Positions 1-11,367 are shown, counted from the stretch's first letter. The stretch: 64,000 bases of DNA from Delphinus delphis (GCF_949987515.2 NC_082701.1:36163755-36227754), one strand, 5' to 3'. Notes: generated from the letters alone by a model not told the origin. Numbers and translations: made by a program.

Positions 1-14
1 TACAAAAAAGTGTA

Positions 15-215
15 GTGATTAAGAGACTTAGAATCCTGGCTCTGCCACTTACTAGCTGTGATCAAGTCATTAAGCCTTAACTTCTCATCTGAAAATGGAA
101 ATAATTTAGAGTACCTACATCATAGAGTGTTTCTGAGAATAAAGTATGTACTTTATATAAAATACATAGAAATTCCACAGGACACAAACAGTCAATAAAT
201 GTTTATTATTATACT
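15..215 (+). repeat. MIR SINE (ancient mammalian tRNA-derived SINE)
   Basis: The order of motifs matches MIR: 'cctggctctgccacttacta' (the conserved core), then a degraded 'tcatctgaaaatggaaataa', then 'gtacctacatcatagagtg', and a terminal 'caataaatgtttattatt'. It is heavily diverged, as expected for an element predating the placental radiation. It is non-coding and needs L2 machinery, long dead. Confidence 0.85.
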
Positions 216-1013
216 TAAAGAACCATAAAGCCCTTTTGCATACTGCCTAGCATTTGGTGACAACTTAATATACATTCTTATAATAATATTCATTATCTTA
301 AATTTCACTTTAATTAATAATGATTATTATTATTTTAACCTCAGCACTGCCTATGATGTCTGGTAATACAAATATGCATTCAATAAATAAGCAAAAACGC
401 ACATTAAAAAAAGTTGAAATTGTCATGTGACCTGACTTTTTTTTAGAGAAAATCAACACATTTCAAAATAAATTCTGGGGATATAATTAAATGCTCTGCA
501 AATGACATATAGAGTAATGTGAAATAAAAACAAAGACATTTTGTGTGGTAAGGAAAAGGGAAAATTTCTTATGCAAAATGATCTGAATTGATCCGGAAGG
601 ATAATGGAATAGAGAATCCTTTTAAAGAGCAAAATCAATACCCTGATATAAAAGAGATTTTAACTTATTTATAGTGAGAAAATTGACAGAAAATAAACTA
701 AAAGATATGTGATAGTCTTGGAAAGCAAATCAGGACTTGTAAAAGGAAGAGAATATCAATAATTGAACTTGTAACAAAATGACTTCTCATTTCTTCCCAT
801 ACATTTTAATTTAGAGCAAAATGACATAAGGAAGTCAACAGAATGCCAAAAACAGTGTAAGAAGTAGCAATGTCAAGGATGTAAAAGCAAAACATGGTAT
901 GTAAGGTTTGTTTGATGCCAATTTATCCGGTTTCAGTTATTGATCTTTGTCTGCCAGTCACCAATCTACATCTTTTCTGTTTGTCAACTGATTCCTGCAA
1001 ACCATGTGTACAA
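216..1013. other. AT-rich DNA, no recognised feature
   Basis: Low-GC sequence without a recognisable repeat family, splice-flanked exon or coding-like frame. The 61-codon frame near 453-638 is hydrophobic and compositionally AT-driven. Confidence 0.5.
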
Positions 1014-1039
1014 ACACACACACACACACACACACACAC
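1014..1039. repeat. (CA)n microsatellite
   Basis: About 13 uninterrupted CA units. It generates the poly-Cys/Val runs seen in two overlapping minus-strand frames, which are therefore not genes. Confidence 0.95.
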
Positions 1040-2614
1040 TTGAATAGAACATGAACCCAACTCCCTTGAAGGGATAAACCATAACAGAGATCTGGAAACC
1101 ACTTTATGGACAACAGTGCTGTGAGAAAAACGGCAAGTTGTCTCCCTTTGGGAAAGCAACTGCTCTGGAGGCTGCCAGGAGACTGTGTCCTGGCTATTAA
1201 ATTAGACAGTTGTGTTCCTGGAGAAATCTTCAAAATGTTTTCAGAGGCATGAAATGTTATACAAACTTATGACATTGTAAGTGTTAGTGAACGGGAGCAC
1301 AGAATTCCCTCAGAAGTATGGGATTTGAGGACAAAAGTCTGCACTGGAATGCTATGTCACTTAATAGCTGAATGACTGGAATAAAAGTGCCCAACATATT
1401 TAATTTCACAGGCGTTGTTTCTTCTTCCATAAAATAAGCCTATTCATTTTACATGAAAGAATTCTTGGGAGTTTTAAATACTATAAAACTCTGGCTCAGT
1501 ACTCTACCCATACATGTTCCACATACGTTATCATAGAGAGAATGATTTTTTGCATTACTTTCCCAAAGAAGCCTATTACCATTTTTTGTTAGAATTTATA
1601 CCTTTTTAAAATTACTCTTTTTTTCTACTATTTTGCACAGAACACACAAGGGAGAGAATACCAAAGAAAGTAGAGAAGTGTAAAGAGAAGGAAAGGAAAG
1701 AGGATGAGCAAGAGAAGAATGTTTCTGGGTAGCCAGGATACACATAGCTGCCAAGTCTTTAGGTATAGCATGAAAAATTCTGCAGCTCCGGACCTTTGAA
1801 CACTGTGGAATGGTTACTTTGCATTTAACGAATGCAAAGATGGCTCTTAATAACACTTAAGTGTTTTGCATAGTTGAATGATATTATTTATATGTTAGTT
1901 ATTTTTTCCATTCCTTCTCCCTCCTCCATTTCCACTCCTTTTCAGATGTTCCATTCTGTGCTCCTTATCTTGTAAAAGGATAGTCACAATATAAACCACA
2001 AAAAAAGCCTAGTAGGCTCTAACTTTTAAATTCCAAGTGTTTAAACATTTATAGACCAGAGACTACACAAATGTTTGGGGAAAACAAGAGGGAGAAAAAA
2101 AGACCTTTCCACAGAGTTTTACTAAATATCACCCACTACTATTCAGATTGAAAAAAAGATTTCTTCAGTGTTAGAAAAGGGAGAAAAAATGGAGAAGAGG
2201 TAATGAAAGTTTCATAGGCCTAAGAGAGGGAGCAAGAGACGAGAGAGGTTTAGGGAACTTAAAAGCTGAGAAGATTTAGAAACTGCTTGTGGGCCCTGGG
2301 TCTTCCCTAGGTAGGCAACAAGATCCCAGCTATATTCAGACTCATAGACAGTATTTTAAATCAGTTTTACATGGGAAGAAAGGGAATTTCTTAATTGGAA
2401 TATGCATGGTCCTGGATTAATAGATATCTCAGTAGACAATGTCTTAGCAGATCAGTTGATGACAAGGTAGGTACTAACATCCTGAGAAGCTTGATCCTAT
2501 GTGAGATTCCTTTCCCAGGACACTTGCACTTTAGTTCATTAGGGCTTGAAATAGAAATAAAGGTAAATTTCTTGAACTTCAGAGTCTGTGAATTGAGATT
2601 CATACCTACTGATT
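1040..2614. other. No recognised feature
   Basis: About 1.6 kb of moderately AT-rich sequence, including a purine-rich stretch near 2090-2270. I recognise no repeat family and no frame with convincing codon structure. Confidence 0.45.
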
Positions 2615-3115
2615 TTTTATTGTGATAATATATATAACAAAATTTATTAATATAAAATTTATGTTAATAATTAACATAAAATTTCAACCATTTTAATTGT
2701 ATTAAGTACATTCACACTTTGTGCAACCATCACTATCATCCACCTTCAGAATTTTTTCAACTTCTCCAACTAAAATTTTGATCTATTGAACACAAACTTT
2801 TAATTTCCACCTCCTCTTAGTCCCTAGCAACCCCCATTCTATTTTCTGTTCCTATGAGTCTGAATACTCTAGGTACTTAATATGAGTGGAATCATACAAT
2901 ATTTGTCCTTTTGTGACTGGTTCATTTCACTTAGCATAATGTTGTCAATGTTCATCCATGTTGTAGCATGTGTCAGAATTTCCTTGCTTTTTAAAGGCTG
3001 AATAATAGTCTATTGTATTCTATTCTATTGCAATAATATGATATATCCATTCATGATATCCATTCATGTGTTGATGGACACTTGTGTTGCTTCCACTTTT
3101 TGACTATTATGTCTT
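2615..3115 (-). mobile_element. Old L1 (L1M-type) 3' end
   Basis: Reverse complement of an old L1 3' end. The left edge has the decayed poly(T)/AT tail, followed by phrases typical of antisense L1 3' UTR ('gtacattcacactttgtgca', 'ggaatcatacaatatttgtc', 'tttcacttagcataatgt'). 5'-truncated at about 3115, the usual outcome of target-primed reverse transcription. High divergence and small indels indicate an old insertion. Confidence 0.8.
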
Positions 3116-3890
3116 GATTTTCTTAATCTATAGGGAGAAACAATGACTTTTGTCTTCCAGAAATATATTTGCATTTAGCATTTGTTGTATTTTTTCCTAT
3201 TTGCTCCCTCTTTATGGTTTCAGGTCTTTTATAATTCATCATTATCCTTTAAAGTCTTGGAGAGATGGTTGAATCAGTAATCAGCTATGTTTAATTATAA
3301 GTTAATGGTATTGATTTTAATTTCAAAGGTCTAATTAACTTTCTTCAACTTTTCCCTTACAATTGTCTTTTTTTATGATGATGATGGTTTTTAAATCAAA
3401 GGACACTTAAGGTGGAACCTGACATTAAATAGTGGCTCCTGATTATTAAAGAGCAGCTTTATTACTCCTTCATCCCCACCCTTCTCTCCCCCACATTTTT
3501 AGATCTAAAGAACCAAAGGGAAGTTGGAGGAAAAATGGAAATTAGTGTTTGTTGATTTGCTCTTAGTTGATTTGATCAGTGGCAAAAGGAAACATGATAG
3601 GTCAAAAAAGCTATGGTTTAAGACAAATGTGTGTAAAACAGGGAATTCTGATATGAACACTGTCCTCGGGCTTGTTTCATTCTGTTGTGACTTTCTAAGT
3701 GTTCTTATCCACTGCATTCAGAATATTTGTAATAGGGTTGTGAGAGTTATGAATGTGAATTACCAGTGTTGGGTCCTCTGCTAGGGAGTAAGACTTATAC
3801 TTCTTGCTATCCCTGGGACTACTCTTCCCTTTTACTATGTACTTTGACACAAAGTTCTTATTTAATCCTCCAGTAACACATTTTAATTAC
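3116..3890. other. No recognised feature
   Basis: Unassigned AT-rich sequence between an L1 fossil and a solo LTR. The 70-86 codon frames around 3505-3784 overlap on opposite strands and show no recognisable domain. Confidence 0.45.
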
Positions 3891-3895
3891 ATTTC

Positions 3896-4253
3896 TGCTA
3901 TGGTCTAAATGTTTGAGTCTCCCCAAAATTCACATGTTGAAATTCAAAATCCTAAGGTGATGGTATTAGGAGGTGGGGTTTTAGGGAGGTGATTTGACCA
4001 TGAGGGTAGAATCCTCATGAATGTGATTAGTGCCTTTATAAAAGAGGCCTGAAATGCTCCCTTGCTGCTTCCATCATGTAAGGACACCGTGAAAAGACAA
4101 CCATCTAAGAGGTGGTTCCTCACCAGACACCAAATCTACCAGCACTTGGCCTCGGACTTCCCAGCCTTCAGAACTCTGAGAAATAATTTACTACTGTTTA
4201 TAAGACACTCAGTCTATGGTATTCTGTTATAGCAGCCTGAATGAATTAAAACA
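3896..4253 (+). repeat. Solo MaLR-type LTR (ERVL-MaLR / MLT-like)
   Basis: A 358-bp element beginning TG and ending CA, with the MaLR-style body: 'caaaattcacatgttgaaat', 'gatggtattaggaggtgggg', a TATA-like 'tataaaagaggcc' near 4036, and a 3' part with 'cagccttcagaactctgaga' and a decayed poly(A) signal. It is flanked by an exact 5-bp duplication, atttc, at 3891-3895 and 4254-4258. One LTR inside one duplication means the internal retroviral part was lost by LTR-LTR recombination, or a single LTR is all that remains. No coding sequence is present. The subfamily name needs a consensus comparison. Confidence 0.8.
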
Positions 4254-4569
4254 ATTTCTAACAATTATCTTGGATGATTTTATAAAGGAAAGCTCATGTT
4301 TATTTTTTTTGGATAAAGTTTAAAATGATTTTTTAATACTTAAAAATAAACAATGTTGATAGATTTTTAAATGAATTTGGGGGTAACTCACAACTTTACA
4401 TTATTGAGCCTTTCCTTGTAGGAATATGATCCTTCTCTTCATGTCTTAAAATCTTCCTTTGTGTTCTTCAGAAGAGTTTAGAGATGTAAGGTAAACTCTG
4501 TATTTCTTAACTTTATAACTAGGTAATTTTGATGTTGTTGATGTTGGGAGTAACACCTTTGCTTAACCA
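4254..4569. other. No recognised feature
   Basis: AT-rich sequence between the LTR and a reversed MIR; nothing recognised apart from the right copy of the LTR target duplication at its left edge. Confidence 0.4.
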
Positions 4570-4765
4570 TCACTGCATGTTGATAATGTGGCAAGCACTG
4601 TACTAAACAACTTAACAGTATTAATTTATTTAATTCTCACAACAATTTTGTAAGTTAAGTAAGAGCTATGTGGAAACTGATTTAAAGACTATGGAAATGA
4701 CACTTAAAATATGGAATTAGCCAAAGTCATGCAGCAAGCATATGGCAAAGCCAGGATATAAAACT
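4570..4765 (-). repeat. MIR SINE, reversed
   Basis: Reverse-complement MIR: 'gcaagcactgtactaaacaa' (from caggcactgttctaagcgct), 'tttatttaattctcacaaca', 'gttaagtaagagctatgtgg', then 'caaagtcatgcagcaagcat' and 'ggcaaagccaggata', in the expected order with many substitutions. Confidence 0.8.
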
Positions 4766-4947
4766 AATTTTAAATATTTCCACATCACTCTATATTTTTT
4801 ATCATTATACTCTTTTATTCTGCCCCTTGATTTAAGGAAACGCATACACAAACACACACTGAGTTTTAACTAACAGACTACAATATCTTCCATGAGATAA
4901 TCCTAACTTCATAGGACATGTTGATATAGGAACTGTTTGTAGATATT

Positions 4948-5069
4948 TTTTTTTTCTTTTGGCCATGCCACGTGGCTTGTGGGATCATACTTCCCTCACC
5001 AGGGATTGAACCTGGGCCACAGCAGTGAACGCACTGAGTCCTAACCATTGAACCACCAGGGAATTCCCA
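4948..5069 (-). repeat. CHR-1-like tRNA-Glu-derived SINE, reversed
   Basis: Starts with a T-run and 'cttttggccatgccacgtgg' and ends with '...aaccaccagggaattccc', the reverse complement of the promoter-bearing head. Flanked by a 13-bp duplication, gtttgtagatatt, at 4935-4947 and 5070-5082. CHR SINEs are Pol III retroposons of Cetacea, hippopotamus and ruminants mobilised by L1. This is the short form of about 120 bp. Confidence 0.85.
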
Positions 5070-5082
5070 GTTTGTAGATATT

Positions 5083-5534
5083 GTTTAGAAAATAATTAGT
5101 CTGACAGAGTTAGCCTTATAAACCTCATAGTTAATTGACTATGAACCTTTCTTATTTAACAATTTGGGTGACTTGGGGTGGGGGGTGGATAAAATGATGG
5201 CACTGACCATACTTATCTAAATTATAGTTCTTACCCTGGAAATTCCCATAGATGTATGTTAAAAAAAATTATAGTATCCAAAATGATTTAAGTGTTCTAC
5301 ATAATAATTAGTAATCATAAAATAATCATAAATATAATAATCATAAATAGGGTTCCACTGCTGTAAAATTTTGAAGGAATGTCTTTTATAGGTTTACATT
5401 GCTATCTTTGTCATTTGGACAGAAAGAAGGAAAGAACTAAATTATTTTGTATTTATAATGCTTACTGCAGTAATAAGGAATACAACTATCAAAATCCAAC
5501 TAATTTCTCTGCTTTTAAGTTCCCACAAAACCTT
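5083..5534. other. No recognised feature; small ATAATCATAAA cluster
   Basis: AT-rich interval. Around 5303-5350 there are three or four imperfect copies of 'ataatcataaa', a small local tandem repeat. Nothing else is recognised. Confidence 0.4.
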
Positions 5535-5790
5535 ATAGAAAGGTTGCAGAATATAAGGTTAATATACAAGAGCCAATTGTTTCTCTATATACCAAAAAAG
5601 AACAAGTGGAATTTGAAATTAAAAACACAATATCATTTACATTAGCATTCTTGAAAATGAAATAGTCAGGTGTAAATCTAACAAAATATGTATAAGATTT
5701 TTTGAGGAAAACAACACTTGACTCTAATGAATAAAATCAAAGAAGATCTTAAAAAATGGAGAGAAAGGACATCAAAGATAGAGCTGAATA
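5535..5790 (+). mobile_element. Old L1 ORF2 fragment (just after the RT active site)
   Basis: Plus-strand L1M-like sequence. 'gttgcagaatataaggttaa' corresponds to the segment following the FADD motif of ORF2. 'caaaatatgtataagatttt' and 'aaaatcaaagaagatcttaa' follow in L1 order. It is interrupted by stops and frameshifts. The next L1 segment in order appears only at 7119, so this copy is probably split by the intervening 1.3 kb. Confidence 0.7.
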
Positions 5791-5839
5791 AGACATCCTT
5801 GTTCATGCCCCCCCCACACAACAACAAAAATTTGGTATC

Positions 5840-6042
5840 GGGCTTCCCTGGTGGCGCAGTGGTTGTGAGTCCACCTGCCGATGCAGGGGACACGGGTTTG
5901 TGCCTCAGTCCGGGAAGATCCCACATGCCGTGGAGCGGCTGGGCCTGTGAGCCATGGCCACTGAGCTTGTGCGTACGGAGCCTGTGCTCCGCAACGGGAG
6001 AGGCCACAGCAGTGAGAGGCCCACGTACCAAAAAAAAAAAAA
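5840..6042 (+). repeat. CHR-2-type SINE (cetacean/cetartiodactyl)
   Basis: Near-complete copy: 'gggcttccctggtggcgcag' with the tRNA-derived A-box region, a B-box-like 'ggtttgtgcct', then 'gatcccacatgccgtggagc', 'gtgctccgcaacgggagagg' and an A13 tail. Flanked by tggtatc at 5833-5839 and 6043-6049. Low divergence from the version of this SINE I know suggests a relatively recent insertion. The tRNA-like head is not a functional tRNA gene. Confidence 0.93.
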
Positions 6043-6049
6043 TGGTATC

Positions 6050-6447
6050 TATTCACAGACTAAAGTGTCTTTGTGGGAGCTGCGGGATCCAGCACCATAT
6101 GTTAAGGGATCCAGCAGGAACCTCACCCACCTGCACATTGAGTAATAGGCTTACAGACCTTGGTTCTAGCTGTTGACCATGAAGTGGTACATGAACTAGC
6201 TCCAGATTCTCTAAGCCATGGTCCAAGAGACCCTGGAGAACCCTGTCTCAGACAATCACCTACAGAAAAAAAGAGCCTTTCTGGAAGTCTAGGTTTCCAA
6301 TGGAGAACTTTCAGCACAATGTTGCAGCAAACAAGTATGAGTTTAGATACATTGGAGATGGTTAGAAGAAAAGTTTGACTTTACTCACATCAAAGTTTTT
6401 CCAAGGTGGCACAGTTCAGGGACAAGAGAGACCTTTTCAGCTCATAA
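6050..6447. other. Unassigned ~400-bp block between L1 fragments
   Basis: Richer in GC than its surroundings and not recognisable as L1, SINE or LTR. It holds short overlapping frames on both strands (for example 6160-6378 plus, 72 codons, starting GTG). I cannot tell whether it is a retrocopy fragment, an unknown repeat or host DNA trapped between insertions. Confidence 0.35.
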
Positions 6448-6663
6448 TTTTTCCGAATTCAATACCTCACTTTCAACAATGAACAACTCATCAAGACAGA
6501 AAAATCAATAAGGAAGTGTTGGACTTGAACTATACTTTGGATCAAATTAACCTAACAGATATAAACAGAAGAACATTACATCCAACAGAGGCAGAATACA
6601 CACTCTTATCAAACACACACAAAGCATTCTCTAGATATAGCATATGGTAGGACACAAAACAAG
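6448..6663 (+). mobile_element. Old L1 ORF2 fragment (endonuclease domain)
   Basis: Translates in pieces to endonuclease-domain phrases: an EFNTSLSTMNNSS stretch matching the L1 FNTPLSTMDRSS motif, then a decayed LNYTL-LTDI segment, then 'ggacacaaaacaagtctt'. Cut at 6663 by an oppositely oriented L1 3' end. Confidence 0.75.
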
Positions 6664-7118
6664 TCTTTCTTTTAATTGAAGTAGAGTTGATGTACAGCAT
6701 AATATGTTACAAGTGTACAACATAATGATTCAAAATTTTTAAAGGTTATACTCTCTTTATTGTTACTGTAAAATGTTGACTATATTTCCTATATTGTATA
6801 ATATACACTTGTAGCTTATTTTATACATAATAGTTTGTACCTATTAATCCCTTACACCAACATTGTTTCTCTCCACTTCCCTCTTCCCACTGGTAACCAC
6901 TAGTTTGTTTTCTACATCTGTGAGTCTGCTTCTTTTTTGTTATCTTTCCTAGTTTGTTGTATTTTTTAGATTTCACATATAAGTGATATCATACAGTATT
7001 TGTATTTCTGTCTGACTTATTTCACTTAGCATAATGCTCTCCAAGTTTATTCATGTTGCTGCAAATGGCAAAATTTCATTCTTTTTTATGGCTGAGTAGT
7101 GTTCCATGGCATTTTTCT
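6664..7118 (-). mobile_element. Old L1 3' UTR fragment, reversed
   Basis: Antisense L1 3' UTR: 'ttttaattgaagtagagttg', 'catctgtgagtctgcttctt', 'tttcacttagcataatgctc', 'atggctgagtagtgttccat'. It lies between two plus-strand L1 pieces, so it is a separate, inverted insertion or a rearrangement. Confidence 0.8.
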
Positions 7119-7465
7119 GAGAATTAGAACCAATAATTTTAAAATTTGTTTGGAAACACAGAATACCCCCAAATAGCCAAAACAATCCTGAGAAAGAAGA
7201 ATAGAGCTGGAGTATTCACACTCCCTGACTTCAAACTATACTACAAAGCTACAGTAACCAAAACAGTATGGTACTGGAGCAAAGCTGGGTACATAGATGA
7301 ATGAAACAGACTAGAGAGTCTAGAAATAAACCCACACACTTATGGTCCATTAGTCTACAACAAAGGAGGCAAGAATATACAATGGAGAAAAGACAGTCTC
7401 TTCAAAAAGTGGTGTTGAGAAAGTTGGACACCTACAGGTAAATGAATAAATTAGAACTTTTTTTC
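7119..7465 (+). mobile_element. Old L1 ORF2 C-terminal fragment
   Basis: Plus-strand ORF2 sequence downstream of RT. 'cttcaaactatactacaaag' encodes the conserved FKLYYKA phrase and 'ccaaaacagtatggtactgg' the TKTVWYW phrase. Several frame breaks. In L1 order it is the likely continuation of the fragment at 5535-5790. Confidence 0.75.
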
Positions 7466-9725
7466 ACACAAAAACTCATTTTATAAGGCCAGCATAATCT
7501 TGATATTAAAGTCAGATAAGGACAATACAAGAAAACTACAGGCCAATATACTTGATGAATGTAGTTGCAAAAATTCTCAATAAAATATTAGTCAGCCAAA
7601 TTCAACAGTGAATTAAAAGAATTATACACCATGATTGAGTAGGATTTATCCCAGGGATGCAAGGATGGCTCAATGTACACAAATCAATAAATATAATACA
7701 CTAAATTAATAGAATGAGAGATAAAAAAAATTATGATTATTTCAATAAATGCATAAAAATCATTTCATAAAGTTCAACCTCTTTTCCTGATTAAAAACTC
7801 TCAACAAATTGAAGGGAGAAGGAAAATAATTCAGCTTAATAAAGGCTGAATATGGCAACTGACTAACATCATACTCAATGGTGAAAGGTTAAATCTTTTT
7901 CTCTGAGATCAGGGAAAATACAAGGGTGATCCCAGACCTCTTGTATTCAACATAGTACCAGAAGTCCTAGCCAGAGCATTTAGGCAAGAAAAATAAATAA
8001 AACGCATCTGAATTGGAAAAAAAGAAATGAAATTGTCTTTGTCTGCAGATGATATGATCTTATATATAGAAACCCTAAAGATTCCACCAGAAAAATGAGT
8101 ACTAATAAATTTTAAAATTTCAGGATTGAAAATCAATTTATAGAAATCAGTTGCATTTCTATACACTAACAGTAAAGTATCTGAAAAGAAAAAGACACAA
8201 ATAAATGGAAATAAATATAACGTGTTCATGAATTGGAAGAAATAATATTGTTAAAATTATTGTTAAAAATATTGTTCAAACATTTAATAATATTGTTAAA
8301 ATACTACCCAAAACCATCTATAGATTCAATGCAATACTTATCAAAACTTCCAGTGAATTTTTCACAGAAACAGAAAAAAAAAATCCTAAAATTTGTGTGG
8401 AACCACAAAAGACCCTGCATGGCCAAAGCAACATGAAAGAAAGACAAAGCTGAAGGCATCACACTTCCTTTCAAACAATATTTTTAAACTGTACCATTTG
8501 AAACACTGTGGTACTGGCATAAAAAGACAAATAGACCAATGGAACAGAATGAGAGCTCAGAAATAAACTCTCTCGTATATAGTCAAGTAATATTTGACAG
8601 TGGAGTCAAGTTTACTCAATGGGGAAAGGAGTCTCTTTAATAAGTGGTGTAGATAAAAGTGGATAATCACATACAAAATAATAAAATTAAATCCCTACCT
8701 TATGACACTAAAATATTAATTTTCAGTAAAGATCTCAATATAACACTTGAGAGTGTAAAACTTCTAGAATAAAAAAGGGAGAAATCTCCTTGACTTTGGT
8801 ATTGGCAATGAGTCTTTGGGATATGGCACCAAAAGTAAAGGCAACATAAACAAAATAATCAAGGGGGACTATATCAAACTAAAGAAAAAAAAACAAAACA
8901 AAAACAAACAAACAAAAAAAAACAATCTACACAAACAACCAAGAAGAAAAAAGGCAACCTATGAATGGGAGAAAATGTTTGAAAAGCATGTATCTGCAAA
9001 CAGATATCAAAAATATATCCAAAATATATACGGAACTCATGTAACTCAAATCCAAATAAAATAACCTGATTTTAAAATGCCATAGGGGGCTTCCCTGGTG
9101 GCACAGTGGTTGGGGGTCCACCTGCCAATGCAGTGGACATGGGTTTGGGCCCTCATCTGGAAAGATCCCACATGCCACAGAGCATCTAAGCCCATGCCCC
9201 ACAACTGCTGATCCTGTGATCTGGAGCCCATGAGCCACAACTGCTGAGCCTGCGTGCCATAACTACTGAAGCCCGTGTGCCAGGATCCTGTGCTCCACAA
9301 CAAGAGAAGCCACCGCAATGAGAGGCCCACGCACCTCAACGAAGAGTGGCCCCCACTTGCCTCAACTAGAGAAGGTCCATGTGCAGCAATGAAGACCCAA
9401 TGTGCCAAAAATAAATAAATTTAAAATGCCAGAGGAAATGAATAGCCATTTTTTCCAAAGAATACATACAAATTGCCCAGATTTGAAAAATTACTCAACA
9501 TCATTAATCATCAGGGAAATGCAAATCAAAAACATACTGAGATATTACCTCTCACTTGTTAGAATAGCTACTTTAAAAAGGCAAGTGATAATAAGTGTTG
9601 GTTAGGATGTGGTGAAAAAGGAACCCTTGTGCATCAGTAATGGAAATGCAAATTTTTACAACACTATGGAAAACTGTATGGAGGTTCCTCAAAAACTTAA
9701 AAATAGAACTATCATATAATGCAGC
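7466..9725 (+). mobile_element. Old L1 from RT domain to ORF2 C-terminal part, split by a SINE
   Basis: A second plus-strand L1. RT-domain phrases come first ('aaaactacaggccaatatac', 'taggatttatcccagggatg', 'gatgatatgatcttatatat' = the ADDMILY catalytic region near 8046). The FKLYYKA-equivalent region follows at about 8470-8510, then the C-terminal region ('atcatcagggaaatgcaaat' near 9509). A CHR SINE at 9087-9419 splits it. All frames are broken, and the 3' UTR and poly(A) are missing beyond about 9725. Confidence 0.8.
9087..9419 (+). repeat. Long CHR-1-like SINE inserted in an L1
   Basis: Begins 'gggcttccctggtggcacag' and continues for ~330 bp with repeated 'cccatgagccacaactgctg'-type segments, so it is longer than the CHR-2 copies and more diverged. 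Flanked by a 16-bp duplication with one mismatch: tttaaaatgccatagg at 9071-9086 and tttaaaatgccagagg at 9420-9435. It interrupts the L1 at 7466-9725, so it is younger than that L1. Confidence 0.85.
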
Positions 9726-9755
9726 TAAAAGTGTTCTGTACCCCAATTCAATTTT

Positions 9756-9757
<2 letters not shown>

Positions 9758-9795
<38 letters not shown>
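9758..9795. repeat. (TG)n microsatellite
   Basis: Nineteen uninterrupted GT units at the left edge of the LTR-like block. Likely length-polymorphic. Confidence 0.97.
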
Positions 9796-9796
<1 letters not shown>

Positions 9797-9798
<2 letters not shown>

Positions 9799-10245
9799 TA
9801 GGAGTTTACACAAAGTTGTTCTCCTATACCAGCTGGGTGTCCTACAATTCAATTTAATTCTGACACTACCTATCAAGAGATATAATCAGATTCCACTGGT
9901 TAAGGGCTCAGTCCCACAGACTGCCCTCCACTTTAGATGCCAATCACAAGACCAGGTTGTTACCTGTGCTCCTGACCAACTGGCTACCAATTGGAGGGTC
10001 CCACAACCCTTCTTTGGGTTTGATTAATTTACTAGAGTGGCTCATAGGAATCAGGAAACCCACTAGATTACTGGTTTATTACAAAAAAAAATATTAAAGA
10101 ATGTGAATCAATAGCCAGATGAAGAGAACAAAGGAGCTTCTCTCCTCATGGAGTTTGTGGCTTACATGACGTGGTGGTAATGTGAAAGACTTCTGCTTCC
10201 CTAAGTTGGAAGCTCTTTAAACTCCCTCCTTTGGTCTTTTATGGC
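9797..10245 (-). repeat. Probable retroviral LTR, reversed (family not assigned)
   Basis: Read on the minus strand this block has LTR order. A TATA-like 'ccataaaagacc' lies near 10240, then U3/R-like sequence, then a poly(A) signal aataaa within 'gtaataaaccagtaa' near 10075. U5-like sequence follows, ending near the (TG)n tract. Phrases such as 'gggtgtcctacaattcaatt' and 'tactagagtggctcatagga' are ones I associate with a widespread mammalian LTR. No retroviral coding sequence is attached. Confidence 0.5.
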
Positions 10246-11124
10246 ACCAAAAGTAAATACAAATACTTATTTTATGCACTTAAAATATCATTGGTGGAAC
10301 TCCACAAGTTTTAGCAATTGCCTAAATAAGTTCCCTAGCCAATTCAACATACAGTATTTCTGGAAAGAATTAAGTATGATAATTATGCTGCCCACATATT
10401 TTCCTTTAATGTTTACAATAAGCAAGGAAAAATTGATGCAAGATAATAAATACAGATAATATTTTCTTCTTAAGACATGTCTCTCTAAGAGAGACATTAT
10501 GAACATCAGCTACAAATTACTATATCCATTTAAAGCTAAAATTAAAATTAAAAACTAGTAAGTAGCAAATGGAGATTTGTGCCACACAGACTGTTAACTG
10601 TAGAAATAAGTAGCTTCTAACAATGGGGACTTTCCCATTTAGGGATAATAATTTCAAATTATTTTTTTTCCTTTATTTGATACAGCAATGTTGTCATGAC
10701 CTTCATCCACTTTGGGAGTTTGGTAATATTTTCACTTATGTCTTCTCTCCATGGGAATAAATGATTCTAAACTTGAAATCTCAGTACCTATGTGAAAAAT
10801 AACTTTATAAATACTTCAAACACTTACATTTGTACCAACAAATGTTCTAATATGAATAAAAAAAGCATTCCCTTTCAAACACAGAAATGCATAACTAGAA
10901 ACCAGATAACAGGAGTCCTACACATACAGTTCACTGTCAATTCTCAGAAGTATTTTACATAATCTTCAATGGCACTATAATTATATATGTTTCTTATTAG
11001 GTTTTGCCTAACTTGGCATTTCTATAGCTGTTTACTAGTAAATCTAAGTATTTGTTGATTCAGCTATAATCTTTGATATATGACAATCATCAATATTAAT
11101 ACAAATATTTTAAACCAATTTTAT
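10246..11124. other. No recognised feature
   Basis: AT-rich sequence, possibly including the distal part of the LTR to its left. The two 72-codon frames at 10241-10506 overlap on opposite strands and look like chance. Confidence 0.4.
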
Positions 11125-11235
11125 GCATTTATACATTCATTTCACCAACATTCCTTGAACAACCATTATTTGTCAGACACTTTCCTTGGCCCAGGAGATA
11201 TTAAGAAAAGTTACACCTGATATCCTCTGCCCTTA
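11125..11235 (-). repeat. L2 3'-end fragment, reversed
   Basis: 'acattcatttcaccaacatt...ttgaacaaccatta...cagacactttccttggccca' matches the reversed L2 3' end (cattcattcaacaaatatttattgagc...ctgttctaggcgctggggat) at many positions. Confidence 0.5.
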
Positions 11236-11325
11236 AAATATAATTTTGGAAAAGAAAACAAACAAGAAAATATATTTTAATTCAAAGCAATAAGTCTGTT
11301 GTGAGAGCATGCTGTTAAGACTATA

Positions 11326-11367
11326 TTGTGTGTATGTCTGCATGTGTGTGTGTGTGTATGTGTGTGT
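11326..11367. repeat. Interrupted (TG)n microsatellite
   Basis: TG-rich tract with TA and CA interruptions; source of a TH-repeat in an opposite-strand frame. Confidence 0.9.

Noticed and set aside
5840..5912. Possible tRNA gene (tRNA-like head with A/B-box-like sequence)
   Set aside because: This is the tRNA-Glu-derived head of a CHR SINE, followed by the SINE body, A tail and target duplication; no complete cloverleaf is expected.
5718..6176. 152-codon plus-strand frame
   Set aside because: It runs from an old L1 fragment across a CHR-2 SINE, so it is chimeric repeat sequence with no family resemblance.
9046..9408. 120-codon minus-strand frame
   Set aside because: Antisense reading of the CHR-1-like SINE.
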